Shown here one piece after another: positions 44,423 to 54,267 of a stretch of DNA of 64,000 nucleotides; position 1 is the stretch's first letter, and every line of letters starts with the position of its first letter. The position numbers and the translations under genes are program-made. Origin of the DNA: Streptomyces sp. yr375 (GTDB taxonomy: Bacteria > Actinomycetota > Actinomycetes > Streptomycetales > Streptomycetaceae); contig NZ_FOFF01000001.1 of NCBI RefSeq assembly GCF_900110755.1, positions 424,153-488,152 of the forward strand. The letters run 5' to 3'. The notes under the pieces are model-generated. The model searched no databases. It was not told the DNA's origin and saw nothing but the letters and a program-made list of their open reading frames with translations.

Positions 44423-44549
44423 GGGGGATCTCCGGGAGCGGGGGAAAGCGGGGGAAGCCGAGGAGGGAGGGGGGAGGCAAGGCAAGGAGACCCATGTAAA
44501 CACGCGTGGGTAAGACCCCCGCCGGGCGGCCCCGCCCCGGCGGCCCGGC

Positions 44550-46919
44550 TCACTCCCCGTCGAACAGGTTCAGCTCCGCCCAGATCGTCTTGCCGTCGGG
44601 GGTGTGCCTGCTGCCCCAGCGCTGGGTGAGCTGGGCGACCAGCAGCAGGCCGCGGCCGCCCTCGTCCCAGGTCTTCGCCCGGCGCAGGTGCGGGGCGGTG
44701 TGGCTGTTGTCGGACACCTCGCAGATCAGCGTCGTCGCGTCGTGGATCAGCCGCAGCCGGATCGGGTGGGAGCCGTACCGGATGGCGTTGGTGACCAACT
44801 CGCTCACCACCAGCTCGGTCGTGAACGACGCGTCGCTCAGCTCCCAGTCGGCGAGCTGCCGCACCACCTGCTTGCGGATCGGCGCCACCAGCGACGGATC
44901 GGCGGGGATGTGCCAGGTCGCCACCTGGGAGGCGGGCAGGCCCCGGGTGCGGGCGAGCAGCAGGGCCACGTCGTCGGCGGCGCCGCCGGGCGGCAGCAGG
45001 GCGTGCAGGATGCCGTCGCAGGCCTCGTCCAGGGAGTCCGCGTGCGCCGCCAGGGCCCGGTTCAGCAGCCGGTGGGCGGCGTCCGCGTCCCGCTCGCGGG
45101 ACTCGATCAGGCCGTCGGTGTAGAAGGCGAGCACACTGCCCTCGGCGAGCTCCAGCTCGGCCGACTCGAACGGCAGCCCGCCCACGCCCAGCGGCGGCCC
45201 GGCCGGCAGCTCCACCCGGCGGGGCGTGCCGCCCGGCCGCAGCAGCACGGGCTGGGGATGCCCGGCCCGCGCCAGCGTGCAGCGCCGCGACACCGGGTCG
45301 TACACCGCGTACAGGCAGGTCGCCCCGACCTCGCCCGGGCTGCCCTCGCCGCCGGCCTCCTCGGACAGCCGGACGACCAGGTCGTCGAGGTGGGTGAGCA
45401 GCTCGTCGGGGGCGAGGTCGATGTCGGCGAGGGTGCGCACGGCGGTGCGCAGCCGGCCCATGGTGGCCGAGGCCTGCACGCCGTGCCCGACCACGTCCCC
45501 CACCACCATGGCGACCCGCATCCCGGACAGCGGGATCACGTCGAACCAGTCGCCGCCCACCCCGGCGCGGGCGGCCGGCAGATAGCGGGAGGCGGCGTCG
45601 ACGGCGGCGGTGCGCGGCAGGGTGCGCGGGAGCAGGCTGCGCTGCAGGGCGAGGGCGGTCTCGCGCTCGCGGGAGAACCGGCGGGCGTTGTCGATGCAGA
45701 CGGCGGCCCGGGCGGTGATCTCCTCGGCCAGCAGCACGTCGTCCGGGGCGAACGGGTCGGGGCGGCGGAACCGGGTGAGGACGGCGACGCCGAGCGTCAC
45801 GCCCCGCGCCCGGATCGGCACGGACATCGTGGAGTGGATGCCGATCTCCCGCACCCGCGCGCGGCGTGCCGGGTCCCAGGTGAGCCACGCGTCCAGCCCG
45901 CCTTCCCGCACCGAGCCGACGATGGTGTGCCCCGCGACCAGCGAGTCGGCCTGCGGCGACCCTGCCGGGTAGTTCTGCGCCTCCCCGGGCTTGGCCACCG
46001 CCTCCGGGTTGCCCGGGTTGACCGAGTGGTGCGCGGCGCGCCGCAGGCTCAGCGGCGGGACGAACCGGCTCGGCAGGTCCCCGGCGTCCTGCGGGTCGAG
46101 CAGGTCGACGCTGACGAAGTCGGCGAGCGCGGGCACGCAGACCTCCGCCAGCTCCTGGGCGGTGCGGCCGACGTCGAGGGTGGTGCCGATACGCACGCTC
46201 GCCTCGTTGACCAACTGGAGCCGCTGGCGGGCGAGGTAGTTGTCGGTGAAGTCGTGCGCAGCCAGGCACACGCCCCGCACCCGGCCGGCGGCGTCGGTGA
46301 CCGGCGCCAGACGGGCCAGCCAGGCGTGCGCCCGGGTCTCGCCGCCGGTCTGCGCGTACATCTGCACGTCGTGCGGCCGGCCGGTGGTGAGCACACGCAG
46401 CATGTGCTGTTCGAGGTCCGTGCTCTGCGGCCCGCCGCCGATCTCGGAGATCCGCAACCCCTGGATCCGCTCCTCGGGCAGCCCGATCACGTCACCCATC
46501 GCCTCGTTGACGCGGCGCAGCCGCAGGCGTTCGTCGTAGACCGCGACGGCACACGGCGACTGGACCAGCGCCGCCGTGGCGAGCGCGTCGTCGGGGGTGC
46601 CGCGGTCGCCGTCGGCCAGCGGGGCGACGACGAGCCAGTGCCCGGGCCTTCCGCTGCCCGGCGGAGTGTGGTGGGCGAGCAGCCACAGCCGTACCGGACG
46701 GCCGTCTCGGTGGCGCAAAGTGACCGTTCCGTCCCAGCGGGGGCCGGCGGGGACGGGTGCCGCGACGGCGAGCAGGTCGGTGGCGGGCCGGCCGACGACG
46801 TCGGCCGGGGACCAGCCGAGCAGGGTGCGGGCGCCGTCGTTCCACTCGATGAGCGTGCCGGTGTCGTCGACCACAGCGCGGGCTGTCGCGGCCTCGTCGA
46901 ACGGGTACTCCGGGCTCAT
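44550..46919 (-). CDS. PAS-PAS-GAF-SpoIIE phosphatase with C-terminal HATPase domain
   Basis: The 789-residue cytoplasmic protein contains two PAS domains (about 10-105 and 115-230), a GAF domain (about 240-400), a PP2C-type SpoIIE phosphatase (about 415-640; GGDWFDVIPLSG, VVGDVVGHGVQASATMGRLR, TDGLIESR) and a C-terminal RsbW-like HATPase (about 655-785; VVSELVTNAIRYG, EVSDNSHTAP, GRGLLLVAQL). Such proteins act in partner switching: phosphatase on anti-anti-sigma factors, kinase-like domain on sigma factor antagonists. The only anti-anti-sigma gene seen here (30100) is frameshifted. The ATG at 46919 has GGAG upstream; the open frame running to 49502 is spurious. Confidence 0.9.
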   Translation of the reverse strand: MSPEYPFDEAATARAVVDDTGTLIEWNDGARTLLGWSPADVVGRPATDLLAVAAPVPAGPRWDGTVTLRHRDGRPVRLWLLAHHTPPGSGRPGHWLVVAPLADGDRGTPDDALATAALVQSPCAVAVYDERLRLRRVNEAMGDVIGLPEERIQGLRISEIGGGPQSTDLEQHMLRVLTTGRPHDVQMYAQTGGETRAHAWLARLAPVTDAAGRVRGVCLAAHDFTDNYLARQRLQLVNEASVRIGTTLDVGRTAQELAEVCVPALADFVSVDLLDPQDAGDLPSRFVPPLSLRRAAHHSVNPGNPEAVAKPGEAQNYPAGSPQADSLVAGHTIVGSVREGGLDAWLTWDPARRARVREIGIHSTMSVPIRARGVTLGVAVLTRFRRPDPFAPDDVLLAEEITARAAVCIDNARRFSRERETALALQRSLLPRTLPRTAAVDAASRYLPAARAGVGGDWFDVIPLSGMRVAMVVGDVVGHGVQASATMGRLRTAVRTLADIDLAPDELLTHLDDLVVRLSEEAGGEGSPGEVGATCLYAVYDPVSRRCTLARAGHPQPVLLRPGGTPRRVELPAGPPLGVGGLPFESAELELAEGSVLAFYTDGLIESRERDADAAHRLLNRALAAHADSLDEACDGILHALLPPGGAADDVALLLARTRGLPASQVATWHIPADPSLVAPIRKQVVRQLADWELSDASFTTELVVSELVTNAIRYGSHPIRLRLIHDATTLICEVSDNSHTAPHLRRAKTWDEGGRGLLLVAQLTQRWGSRHTPDGKTIWAELNLFDGE

Positions 46920-47219
46920 CTCGGCACTCCATCGCGGGCACTCACAGTGAACGGACGCGTCACTTCCGTGCCAGCCTAGTCCGTCCGGCTCGCGCGCGGA
47001 CGGGAACCCCCATGGGCCGAGACGACAGCGTTGTCGCGCCGGGGTCAAGGGGTAAAACCGGCCTAAGTCGCCCGCCGGGGTACGGAGCGCCCGCGGGGCG
47101 GGAGGGCCGAGGGGAGGACTCTTCCGGACCCTTGACGGGCACGTATGGCCCGGCGTCAGATTCTGTTTGTTAACGATCAGTTGTGAGTACTTCTGGTTCC
47201 TGATGAGGGAGAGCCGACC
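46920..47219. other. 300-bp divergent promoter region between SpoIIE and GH2 genes
   Basis: No gene is seen. It contains CGACAGCGTTGTCG (47023-47036; 5-bp inverted arms), an AT-richer stretch with TTGTTAACGATCAG (about 47168-47181) that looks like a degenerate LacI-type site, and GAGGGAGAG as the ribosome-binding site of the GH2 gene. Confidence 0.5.
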
Positions 47220-50200
47220 ATGACGGTCACTCGCAGATCGATCCTTCTCGCCTCCGCGGCCGCACCGGCCGCCGGAGCGCTCCTCGGCACCCCGGCCGCA
47301 CAGGCCGCCGGCGCCACCGCGAGCGCCCCCGGCCGCCGCACGGTCGCGCTGCGCGACGGCTGGCGCTTCGCGCTGGTCAACCCGGGCGGCATCACCGACC
47401 CGACCGGGCAGTACGCGGACGCTGCCGCCCCCGGCTACGACGACTCGGCCTGGCGCGAGGTCGCCGTCCCGCACGACTGGAGCATCGAGCAGACCCCCAC
47501 CACCCAGCACGGCACGACCAGCGGCACCGGCTTCTTCCCCGGCGGCCTGGGCTGGTACCGCCTCGCCTTCACCCTGCCGCCCGCGCAGACCGGCCGGCGG
47601 ATCTCGGTCGAGTTCGACGGCGTCTACATGGACTCGTACGTCTACTGCAACGGCACCGAGGTCGGCCGCCACCCCTACGGCTACACCGGCTTCGCCTTCG
47701 ACCTCACCGACCTGCTGCACACCGACGGGACCACCGAGAACGTGATCGCGGTGAAGGTGCAGAACCGGCTGCCCAGCAGCCGCTGGTACTCCGGCAGCGG
47801 CATCTACCGCGAGGCCCGCCTGGTCGTCACCGACCCGGTGCACGTGGCCCGCTGGGGCACGTACGTCACCACGCCCGAGGTCACCGACGAACGGGCCGTC
47901 GTCCGGGTCGCGACCACCGTCCTGAACGCGTCCGGCGCGGACGCGGACGAGGGCGCTGGCGTCGAGGTCGAGGTCGTCTCGCGGATCCTCGCCCCGAACG
48001 GCCGCCCGGTCGCCCGTACGTCCTCCACGGTCGCCGTCGCCGACCGGGCCACCGAGACCCACGAACTCACCGTGGCCGATCCGCAGCGCTGGGACTTCAC
48101 GGCCCCGCACCGCTACACCCTGGAGACCGAACTGCGCGTCGGGGGCCGGGTCACCGACACCTACCGCACGCCCTTCGGCATCCGCACCTTCCGCTTCGAC
48201 CCCGACGAGGGCTTCCACCTCAACGGCGTCCACGCCAAGATCAAGGGCGTCGACCTCCACCACGACCTGGGCGCCCTCGGCGCGGCGGTCAGCGTCGACG
48301 CGATCCGCCGACAGATGACGACCATGAAGTCGATGGGCGTCAACGCCTTCCGCACCTCCCACAACCCGCCGTCCCCGGAGATGATCGGGGTCTGCGAGGA
48401 ACTGGGCATCGTGATGCTGGTGGAGGCCTTCGACTGCTGGAGGACCGGCAAGTCGCGGTACGACTACGGGCGGTTTTTCGACGAGTGGTGCGAACGCGAC
48501 GCCACCGAGATGGTGCTCGCGGCCCGCAACTCGCCCGCCGTCCTGCTGTGGTCCATCGGCAACGAGATCACCGACTCCACCGCCACCGCCGGCCTCGCCA
48601 TGGCGGACCGCATCATCGCCGCGATCCGGGCGGCGGACGACACCCGGCCGCTCATCATCGGCTCGGACAAGTACCGCACGCCGCCCGCCAAGGGCTCCGC
48701 CGCCGACCTGATGCTCGCCAAGCTGGACGGCCTCGGCCTGAACTACAACACCGCCACGTCGGTGGACGTCCTGCACGCGACCTACCCGCACCTGTTCCTT
48801 TTCGAGTCCGAGTCGTCGTCGGAGACCTCGACCCGCGGCACCTACCAGGAGCCCGAGCACCTCAACACCGGCGAGAACCACACGCCGGGCAGGCGGGCCA
48901 CCTCGTCCTACGACAACAACCTCGCCTCCTGGACGATGAGCGGCGAGTACGGCCACAAGAAGGACCGCGACCGGAAGTGGTTCGCCGGGCAGTTCCTGTG
49001 GTCCGGCATCGACTACCTCGGCGAGCCCACCCCGTACAACGTCTTCCCGGTGAAGGCGTCCTTCTTCGGCGCGGTCGACACGGCCGGTTTCCCGAAGGAC
49101 ATGTACCACCTCTTCCGCAGCCAGTGGGTCGACGAGCCGATGGTCCATCTGCTGCCGACGACCTGGAACCACCAGCCGGGCGACACGGTCGAGGTGTGGG
49201 CGTACGCCAACGTCGACACCGTGGAGTTGTACCTCAACGGAAAGTCCCTGGGCGTCCGGACGTTCGACACGAAGAAGACCGTCGACGGCCGCGTCTACCT
49301 GGAGACCACCGAGGCCACCGGCGACGACAAGACCTTCACCACCGGCCCCTACCCCGGCAGTTACACCAGCCCGGGCGGCAGCGCGGGCAAACTGCATCTG
49401 ACGTGGCACGTGCCGTACGCCCCCGGCGAGTTGAAGGCGGTGGCCCGGCGGGGCGGCCGGACGGTCGCCACCGACGTCCTGCGCACGGCCGGCGCCGCGC
49501 ACGCCGTACGCCTCACCGCGGACCGTAAGTCCCTCGCGGCGGACGGGCGTTCACTGGTCTTCGTCACCGCCGACGTGGTCGACGCGCACGGCACCGTGGT
49601 GCCCGACGCCGAGCACCTCATCTCCTTCGAGGTGACCGGCGGCTCCCTCGCCGGCCTCGACAACGGGCGCGAGGAGAGCGCCGAGCGCTACCAGGCCAGT
49701 ACGCGCACCGCCTTCCACGGCAAGGCCCTCGCCATCGTGCGGTCCGGCACCGAGGCGGGCGCCCTGAAGGTGACCGCGCGGGTGGACGGTCTGCGCACGG
49801 GCACGGTGACCGTGCGCACCACGCCCGCCCGCTCGGCGGCGACCACCCCGGCCGCCGCGTTCGCCCCCGAGGCCCCGGCGCCCGTGAACTACCCGTACGC
49901 GGACGCCAGTTACTCCGGCCGCCCGGACACCCTGCCCGCCGCCCTGCTGGACGGCGACCCGGCCACCGGCTGGTCCAACGCCTTCGCCAAGGCGGCCACC
50001 GCCCTGCTGCCCGCCTTCGGCGTGGCCCGGCCGGCGGACTGGGTGTCGGTGGATTACGGGCGCACCCGGGACTTCGACCGCGCGGAGGTGTCCTTCACGG
50101 TCGACGCCACGCACAGCCTGCCCGCGTCCGTCGAGGCCGAGGTCTGGGACGGCGAACGGTACGTGCCGGTCACCGGGACGGCCGTCGCCTGGGCCACCGC

Positions 50201-50324
50201 CTCGGACACGCCGACGGCCCTCACCTTCGACCCGGTACGCGGCTCCCGGCTCCGCCTGAAACTGACCAGCGGCGCACCCGGCACGACCCAAGGGGCGCTC
50301 CGCATCACCAGGTTGGAGTCATGA
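47220..50324 (+). CDS. Secreted glycoside hydrolase family 2 (beta-galactosidase-like) with C-terminal F5/8-type domain
   Basis: The 1034-residue exported enzyme has a twin-arginine-like signal (TRRSILLASAAAPAAGALLG, cleavage near AQA at residue 29). A GH2 sugar-binding domain (about 40-205; DGWRF, VPHDWSIEQTP, GGLGWYRLAF) is followed by a beta-sandwich (about 210-325) and the catalytic barrel (about 330-640). Glu449 in SIGNEI should be the acid/base and Glu531 in FESESSSETSTRG the nucleophile. Ig-like domains and a discoidin/F5/8-type sugar-binding domain (about 890-1034) follow. Galactosidase is the default reading; other GH2 activities are possible. GAGGGAGAG precedes the ATG. Confidence 0.9.
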   Translation: MTVTRRSILLASAAAPAAGALLGTPAAQAAGATASAPGRRTVALRDGWRFALVNPGGITDPTGQYADAAAPGYDDSAWREVAVPHDWSIEQTPTTQHGTTSGTGFFPGGLGWYRLAFTLPPAQTGRRISVEFDGVYMDSYVYCNGTEVGRHPYGYTGFAFDLTDLLHTDGTTENVIAVKVQNRLPSSRWYSGSGIYREARLVVTDPVHVARWGTYVTTPEVTDERAVVRVATTVLNASGADADEGAGVEVEVVSRILAPNGRPVARTSSTVAVADRATETHELTVADPQRWDFTAPHRYTLETELRVGGRVTDTYRTPFGIRTFRFDPDEGFHLNGVHAKIKGVDLHHDLGALGAAVSVDAIRRQMTTMKSMGVNAFRTSHNPPSPEMIGVCEELGIVMLVEAFDCWRTGKSRYDYGRFFDEWCERDATEMVLAARNSPAVLLWSIGNEITDSTATAGLAMADRIIAAIRAADDTRPLIIGSDKYRTPPAKGSAADLMLAKLDGLGLNYNTATSVDVLHATYPHLFLFESESSSETSTRGTYQEPEHLNTGENHTPGRRATSSYDNNLASWTMSGEYGHKKDRDRKWFAGQFLWSGIDYLGEPTPYNVFPVKASFFGAVDTAGFPKDMYHLFRSQWVDEPMVHLLPTTWNHQPGDTVEVWAYANVDTVELYLNGKSLGVRTFDTKKTVDGRVYLETTEATGDDKTFTTGPYPGSYTSPGGSAGKLHLTWHVPYAPGELKAVARRGGRTVATDVLRTAGAAHAVRLTADRKSLAADGRSLVFVTADVVDAHGTVVPDAEHLISFEVTGGSLAGLDNGREESAERYQASTRTAFHGKALAIVRSGTEAGALKVTARVDGLRTGTVTVRTTPARSAATTPAAAFAPEAPAPVNYPYADASYSGRPDTLPAALLDGDPATGWSNAFAKAATALLPAFGVARPADWVSVDYGRTRDFDRAEVSFTVDATHSLPASVEAEVWDGERYVPVTGTAVAWATASDTPTALTFDPVRGSRLRLKLTSGAPGTTQGALRITRLES

Positions 50325-50353
50325 CCGTCTGATCGGCTGACCAGTTCACCGGT

Positions 50354-50386
50354 TGTGGATGGTGTGGATGGTGTGGATGGTGTGGT
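50354..50386 (+). repeat. 9-bp tandem repeat
   Basis: TGTGGATGG is repeated three times plus a partial copy immediately after the GH2 gene. It is a short minisatellite in a convergent intergenic gap with no visible function. Confidence 0.8.
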
Positions 50387-50490
50387 GCTCGGGCCGGGAC
50401 CTACCGGCCTGGGCACCGCCCCGCCCGTGCGCACCGACTCCCGGCAGTTCCTGCCTCCTCCCCGCCGTGCCTGCCCCTCCCCGCCGTGCC

Positions 50491-51057
50491 TCAGCCCGCG
50501 TCCGCCGCCTCGAACGTCACCTTCGCCGTGTCCACCGTGCCCGCGCTGCGGCCGGGCGCGCGCTGCCCCGACCAGTACAGGTTGGTGTGGGCTATCACCT
50601 GCTCCGGAGCGGGAGCGCCGTACGCGGTGAGGTCCTCCGTGGTGTGGGCGTCGGCGACCAGCGTCACGTCGTACCCCCGCACCAGAGCGCCGTGCAGCGT
50701 CGAGCGGACGCACGCGTCGGTCTGCGCCCCCGTGACCACGAGCCGGCCCACCCCGCGCTCGGCGAGCACCGCCTCCAGCTCGGTGTCCTCGAAGGAGTCC
50801 CGGTAGGTCTTGTGGACGAGGGGCTCGGAGTCGAGGCGGACCAGCTCGTCGACGTACTGCCAGTCCTCGCTGCCGCTTTCCAGGTCGTCGTCCGAGTGCT
50901 GCACCCAGATCACCGGCACCTCCTGCGCGCGGGCCGACTCGATCAGGGTGTCGATGTTCGCGATCACCTCGTCGCGCCGGGGCGCGCCCGCCACCACGCC
51001 CTTCTGGACGTCGATGACGAGCAGGGCGGTGCGGGGCCGGTCGGGCAGGGTCGTCAT
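50491..51057 (-). CDS. Isochorismatase-family cysteine hydrolase
   Basis: The 188-residue hydrolase has the catalytic Asp in LLVIDVQKGV, a Lys in LVHKTYRDSF and the nucleophile Cys in GAQTDACVRSTLHGAL. This is the triad of the isochorismatase/nicotinamidase superfamily. The substrate is unknown. The ATG at 51057 follows AGGAGG. It is convergent with the GH2 gene and divergent from the GH9 gene. Confidence 0.87.
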   Translation of the reverse strand: MTTLPDRPRTALLVIDVQKGVVAGAPRRDEVIANIDTLIESARAQEVPVIWVQHSDDDLESGSEDWQYVDELVRLDSEPLVHKTYRDSFEDTELEAVLAERGVGRLVVTGAQTDACVRSTLHGALVRGYDVTLVADAHTTEDLTAYGAPAPEQVIAHTNLYWSGQRAPGRSAGTVDTAKVTFEAADAG

Positions 51058-51207
51058 GCATGCCTCCTGTGAGTCCACGGACCAACCACACTAGAACCCA
51101 CCACTGACAACGGCCCCGAGGTCATCTCCCCCGCAACTCGACCGCATCTCGTCCGTACCGTTGACGGGGTGTCATGACTCCAACAAGCATGTCCTGCGAC
51201 CCCTCCC

Positions 51208-51221
51208 TGGGAGCGCTCCCA
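51208..51221. promoter_or_regulatory. CebR operator (perfect)
   Basis: TGGGAGCGCTCCCA is the 14-bp palindrome bound by CebR, the LacI-family cello-oligosaccharide repressor of streptomycetes. It lies 48-61 bp before the GH9 start, so cellobiose or cellotriose should induce the cellulase. No cebR gene is in the window. Confidence 0.9.
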
Positions 51222-51268
51222 CACGTACCTCGTGGGAAGCGTCCCGCACCTCCCCGAGGAGCCTGGAC

Positions 51269-53518
51269 GTGAAACGACGCAGAACCGCCTTACTGACCCT
51301 CGCGGCCATGCTGGGCGCGGCGCTCACCGCGTTGCCCGTGCAGCAGGCCGGCGCCGACGAGGCCGAGCAGGTCAGGAACGGCGGCTTCGACACGACCGCC
51401 GACCCCTGGTGGACCAGCAACGTCACCGCCGGCCTCACCGACGGCCGACTGTGCGCGGACGTGCCGGGCGGCACCGTCGACCGCTGGGACTCCGCCCTCG
51501 GCCAGAACGCGATCACCCTGGTGAAGGGCTCGTCGTACCGGTTCTCCTTCAAGGCTTCCGGAGTGCCTCAGGGGCATGTGGTGCGGGCGATCGTCGGCCT
51601 CGGGGCGGCTCCTTACGACACCTGGTACGAGGCGAGCCCGGTGCTGGGCGAGTCGGGTGAGGCCGGGGGGTCGTACTCCTACACGTTCACCTCGCCGGTC
51701 GACAGCACTGCGGGGCAGGTCGCCTTCCAGGTCGGCGGGAGCGCCGAGCCCTGGCGGTTCTGTCTGGACGACGTGTCGCTGCTGGGCGGGGTGCCGCCGG
51801 AGGTGTACGAGCCGGACACCGGGCCGCGGGTGCGCGTCAACCAGGTCGCCTATCTGCCCGCCGGGCCGAAGAACGCCACGCTGGTCACCGACGCCACCGC
51901 CAAGCTGCCCTGGCAGTTGAAGAACAGCACCGGGGCGACGGTCGCGCACGGCTGGAGCGTGCCGCGCGGCCTCGACGTCTCCTCCGGGCAGCGCGTCCAC
52001 TCCATCGACTTCGGCGCGTATCGCAAGCGCGGCACCGGCTTCACGCTGGTCGCCGACGGCGAGACCAGCCGCCCCTTCGACATCGGCGCCGCCGCCTACG
52101 ACCGGCTGCGCCTGGACGCGGTGAAGTACTACTACACGCAGCGCAGCGGCATCGCGATCCGCGACGACCTGCGCCCCGGCTACGGCAGGGCGGCCGGCCA
52201 TGTCGGCGTGGCCCCCAACCGGGGCGACTCCGCCGTGCCCTGCCGGCCCGGGGTGTGCGACTACAGCCTCGACGTCACCGGCGGATGGTACGACGCCGGC
52301 GACCACGGCAAGTACGTCGTCAACGGCGGCATCGCCACCTGGGAGCTGCTGAGCACCTACGAGCGCTCCCTGCACGCCCGCACCGGCGACCCGGCCGCTC
52401 TCGGCGACGGCACGCTTGCCCTCCCGGAGAGCGGCAACCTCGTGCCGGACGTCCTCGACGAGGCGCGCTGGGAGCTGGACTTCCTGCTGAAGATGCAGGT
52501 GCCGGACGGGCAGCCGCTCGCCGGCATGGCTCACCACAAGATCCACGACGCGCAGTGGACGGGCCTGCCGCTGCTGCCGGCCGACGACCCGCAGCAGCGC
52601 GAACTGCACCCGCCGACCACCACCGCGACCCTCAACCTGGCCGCGACCGCCGCCCAGGCCGCCCGTCTGTACCGCCCCTACGACCCGGCGTTCGCGGCGC
52701 GGGCGCTGACGGCCGCGCGCAAGGCCTGGGCGGCGGCCCTCGCGCATCCGGCCGTGTACGCCGACCCGAACGACGGCACCGGCGGCGGCGCGTACAACGA
52801 CGACGACGCGACCGACGAGTTCTACTGGGCGGCCGCCGAGCTGTATCTCAGCACGGGGGAGAAGCAGTTCGCCGACCACGTCCTGAACTCCCCGGTGCAC
52901 ACGGCCGACCTCTTCGTGCCCAACGGCTTCGACTGGTCCCGTACGGCCGCCGCGGGCCGCCTCGATCTCGCGACCGTCCCGAACAGGCTGCCCGGCCGCG
53001 ACAAGGTGCGCGCGTCGGTGGTGCGGGGCGCCGACACGTACCTCGCCACGCTGGCGAGCCAGCCGTACGGCATGCCCTACGCCCCCGACGGCAACCGCTA
53101 CGACTGGGGCTCCAGCCACCAGGTCCTCAACAACGCCGTGGTCATCGCCACCGCCTACGACCTCACCGGGGCCTCGAAGTACCGTGACGCGGCCGTCCAG
53201 AGCATGGACTACGTCCTCGGCCGCAACGCGCTCAACATCTCGTACGTCACCGGCTACGGCGAGGTCGACTCCCACAACCAGCACAGCCGTTGGTACGCGC
53301 ACGAGCTCGACCCGAGCCTCCCGGGCCCGCCCGCCGGGACCCTCGCGGGCGGCCCGAACTCGAGCATCCAGGACCCCTACGCGCAGGGCAAACTCCAGGG
53401 CTGCGTGGGGCAGTTCTGCTACATCGACGACATCCAGTCCTGGTCGACGAACGAGACCGCGATCAACTGGAACGCGGCCCTGGCCCGGCTGGCGTCCTTC
53501 GTGGCGGACCAGGGGTAG
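51269..53518 (+). CDS. Secreted GH9 endoglucanase/cellulase with CBM4/9
   Basis: The 749-residue exported enzyme starts at GTG 51269, 7 nt after AGGAG. A signal peptide (about 1-30, [20 protein letters not shown]) is followed by a CBM4/9 module (about 33-175; [28 protein letters not shown]). Next come a CelD-type Ig-like domain (about 185-272; [16 protein letters not shown]) and a GH9 barrel (about 278-745). The catalytic aspartates Asp342 and Asp345 are in [13 protein letters not shown] and the acid Glu729 is in NETAINWN. It should cleave cellulose or mixed-linkage glucans outside the cell. A perfect CebR operator controls it. Confidence 0.93.
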   Translation: MKRRRTALLTLAAMLGAALTALPVQQAGADEAEQVRNGGFDTTADPWWTSNVTAGLTDGRLCADVPGGTVDRWDSALGQNAITLVKGSSYRFSFKASGVPQGHVVRAIVGLGAAPYDTWYEASPVLGESGEAGGSYSYTFTSPVDSTAGQVAFQVGGSAEPWRFCLDDVSLLGGVPPEVYEPDTGPRVRVNQVAYLPAGPKNATLVTDATAKLPWQLKNSTGATVAHGWSVPRGLDVSSGQRVHSIDFGAYRKRGTGFTLVADGETSRPFDIGAAAYDRLRLDAVKYYYTQRSGIAIRDDLRPGYGRAAGHVGVAPNRGDSAVPCRPGVCDYSLDVTGGWYDAGDHGKYVVNGGIATWELLSTYERSLHARTGDPAALGDGTLALPESGNLVPDVLDEARWELDFLLKMQVPDGQPLAGMAHHKIHDAQWTGLPLLPADDPQQRELHPPTTTATLNLAATAAQAARLYRPYDPAFAARALTAARKAWAAALAHPAVYADPNDGTGGGAYNDDDATDEFYWAAAELYLSTGEKQFADHVLNSPVHTADLFVPNGFDWSRTAAAGRLDLATVPNRLPGRDKVRASVVRGADTYLATLASQPYGMPYAPDGNRYDWGSSHQVLNNAVVIATAYDLTGASKYRDAAVQSMDYVLGRNALNISYVTGYGEVDSHNQHSRWYAHELDPSLPGPPAGTLAGGPNSSIQDPYAQGKLQGCVGQFCYIDDIQSWSTNETAINWNAALARLASFVADQG

Positions 53519-53528
53519 CACCCGCCTC

Positions 53529-53591
53529 CGGTACCGCGCGGTCATCAGTGTGACCAGGGGATATTTACGGGTAAGTACCCGCGCGGTACCG
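53529..53591 (+). promoter_or_regulatory. Toxin-antitoxin promoter with nested inverted repeats
   Basis: CGGTACCGCGCGG (53529-53541) and CCGCGCGGTACCG (53579-53591) are perfect 13-bp inverted repeats 37 bp apart. Inside the right half, CGGGTA-AG-TACCCG (53568-53581) forms a second palindrome. A promoter TTTACG (53564-53569) and TACCGT (53587-53592) with 17-bp spacing lies within these repeats, and the ATG follows 7 nt later. This fits an autoregulated, leaderless toxin-antitoxin operon. Confidence 0.65.
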
Positions 53592-53599
53592 TGAAGGGC

Positions 53600-53845
53600 A
53601 TGCCAGCCCTCAATGTGGAATTCAGCGATCGCGAGCTGGAGGACCTGCGGCAGATCGCCAAGGAACGCGGTACGTCGATGAAGGCACTCGTGCGGGAGGC
53701 GGCCGCCGCCGACATCGCGCGGCACCGGGCGCTCCAGGAGGGCGCGGAGGCCTTCCGCAGGTTCTTCGCGTCCCACGCCGACGAGTTCGCGGCGGCCTTC
53801 CCCGACGACGAACGCTCCGTCCAGGGCGAGGGGCGGGTCGCCTGA
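53600..53845 (+). CDS. Ribbon-helix-helix antitoxin
   Basis: The 81-residue protein has a ribbon-helix-helix N-terminus: a strand PALNVEFSD, then helices ELEDLRQIAKERGTSMKALV. A charged C-terminal helix (ADIARHRALQEGAEAFRRFF) would bind the toxin. It lies 3 bp before the Fic-like gene. Nested inverted repeats over its promoter fit autoregulation. A GTG at 53591 is a possible but less likely start. Confidence 0.75.
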   Translation: MPALNVEFSDRELEDLRQIAKERGTSMKALVREAAAADIARHRALQEGAEAFRRFFASHADEFAAAFPDDERSVQGEGRVA

Positions 53846-53848
53846 CCG

Positions 53849-54226
53849 ATGACCGTCGTCATCCACATCGACGTGCCCTGGCTGCTTCAGCGCCATGAAG
53901 AGGTGCTGCCCGAGCAGCCCACCATCAACGACTTCTCGGCGCTGGTCGCCGCCGTCGCCCGGCACCGGGTCGACCCGCCCAAGCTCGGCGTCGACTCCGA
54001 CCCCGCCTGGCGGGCCGCCGCGCTGCTGCACACGCTCACCCTGCTCAAGCCCCTGCCGTCGGCCAACGCCCGCTTCGCCTGCGCGACGGCGGTGTCGTAC
54101 ATGTACACCAGCGGGGTCGGCATCGACCCGCCGTACGGCGCGCTCGTCGACCTCGCCCGGGACCTGATCGACGGCAAGACCGACGTCTACGGCGCGGCGG
54201 ACCGGCTGCGGTCCTGGCAGATATAG
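53849..54226 (+). CDS. Fic/Doc-like toxin with degenerate active site
   Basis: The 125-residue all-helical protein (MTVVIHIDVPWLLQRHEEVL) resembles the small Fic-family toxin components found beside RHH antitoxins in streptomycetes. Doc and Fic proteins transfer phosphate or AMP to targets using the motif H-x-F-x-x-x-N-x-R. The equivalent segment here reads KPLPSANARFA, so the catalytic His is replaced by Lys and the Phe by Leu, while Asn and Arg remain. It may be inactive, regulatory, or use altered chemistry. GAGGGGCGGG lies upstream of the ATG. Confidence 0.68.
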   Translation: MTVVIHIDVPWLLQRHEEVLPEQPTINDFSALVAAVARHRVDPPKLGVDSDPAWRAAALLHTLTLLKPLPSANARFACATAVSYMYTSGVGIDPPYGALVDLARDLIDGKTDVYGAADRLRSWQI

Positions 54227-54267
54227 CCGTATACGGCCGTGGCGGCACCCTGCCGTGTGCGCGTGTT

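Noticed and set aside
44550..49502. A 1650-codon open frame on the minus strand through the GH2 gene
   Set aside because: Only 44550-46919 has domain content; the rest is the GC-bias shadow of the GH2 gene on the opposite strand.
50354..50386. CRISPR or regulatory array
   Set aside because: Simple 9-bp minisatellite of under four copies.
54226..54237. GCCGTATACGGC palindrome at the toxin stop codon
   Set aside because: Too short and too common a type to call an operator; it may just be part of the terminator region.
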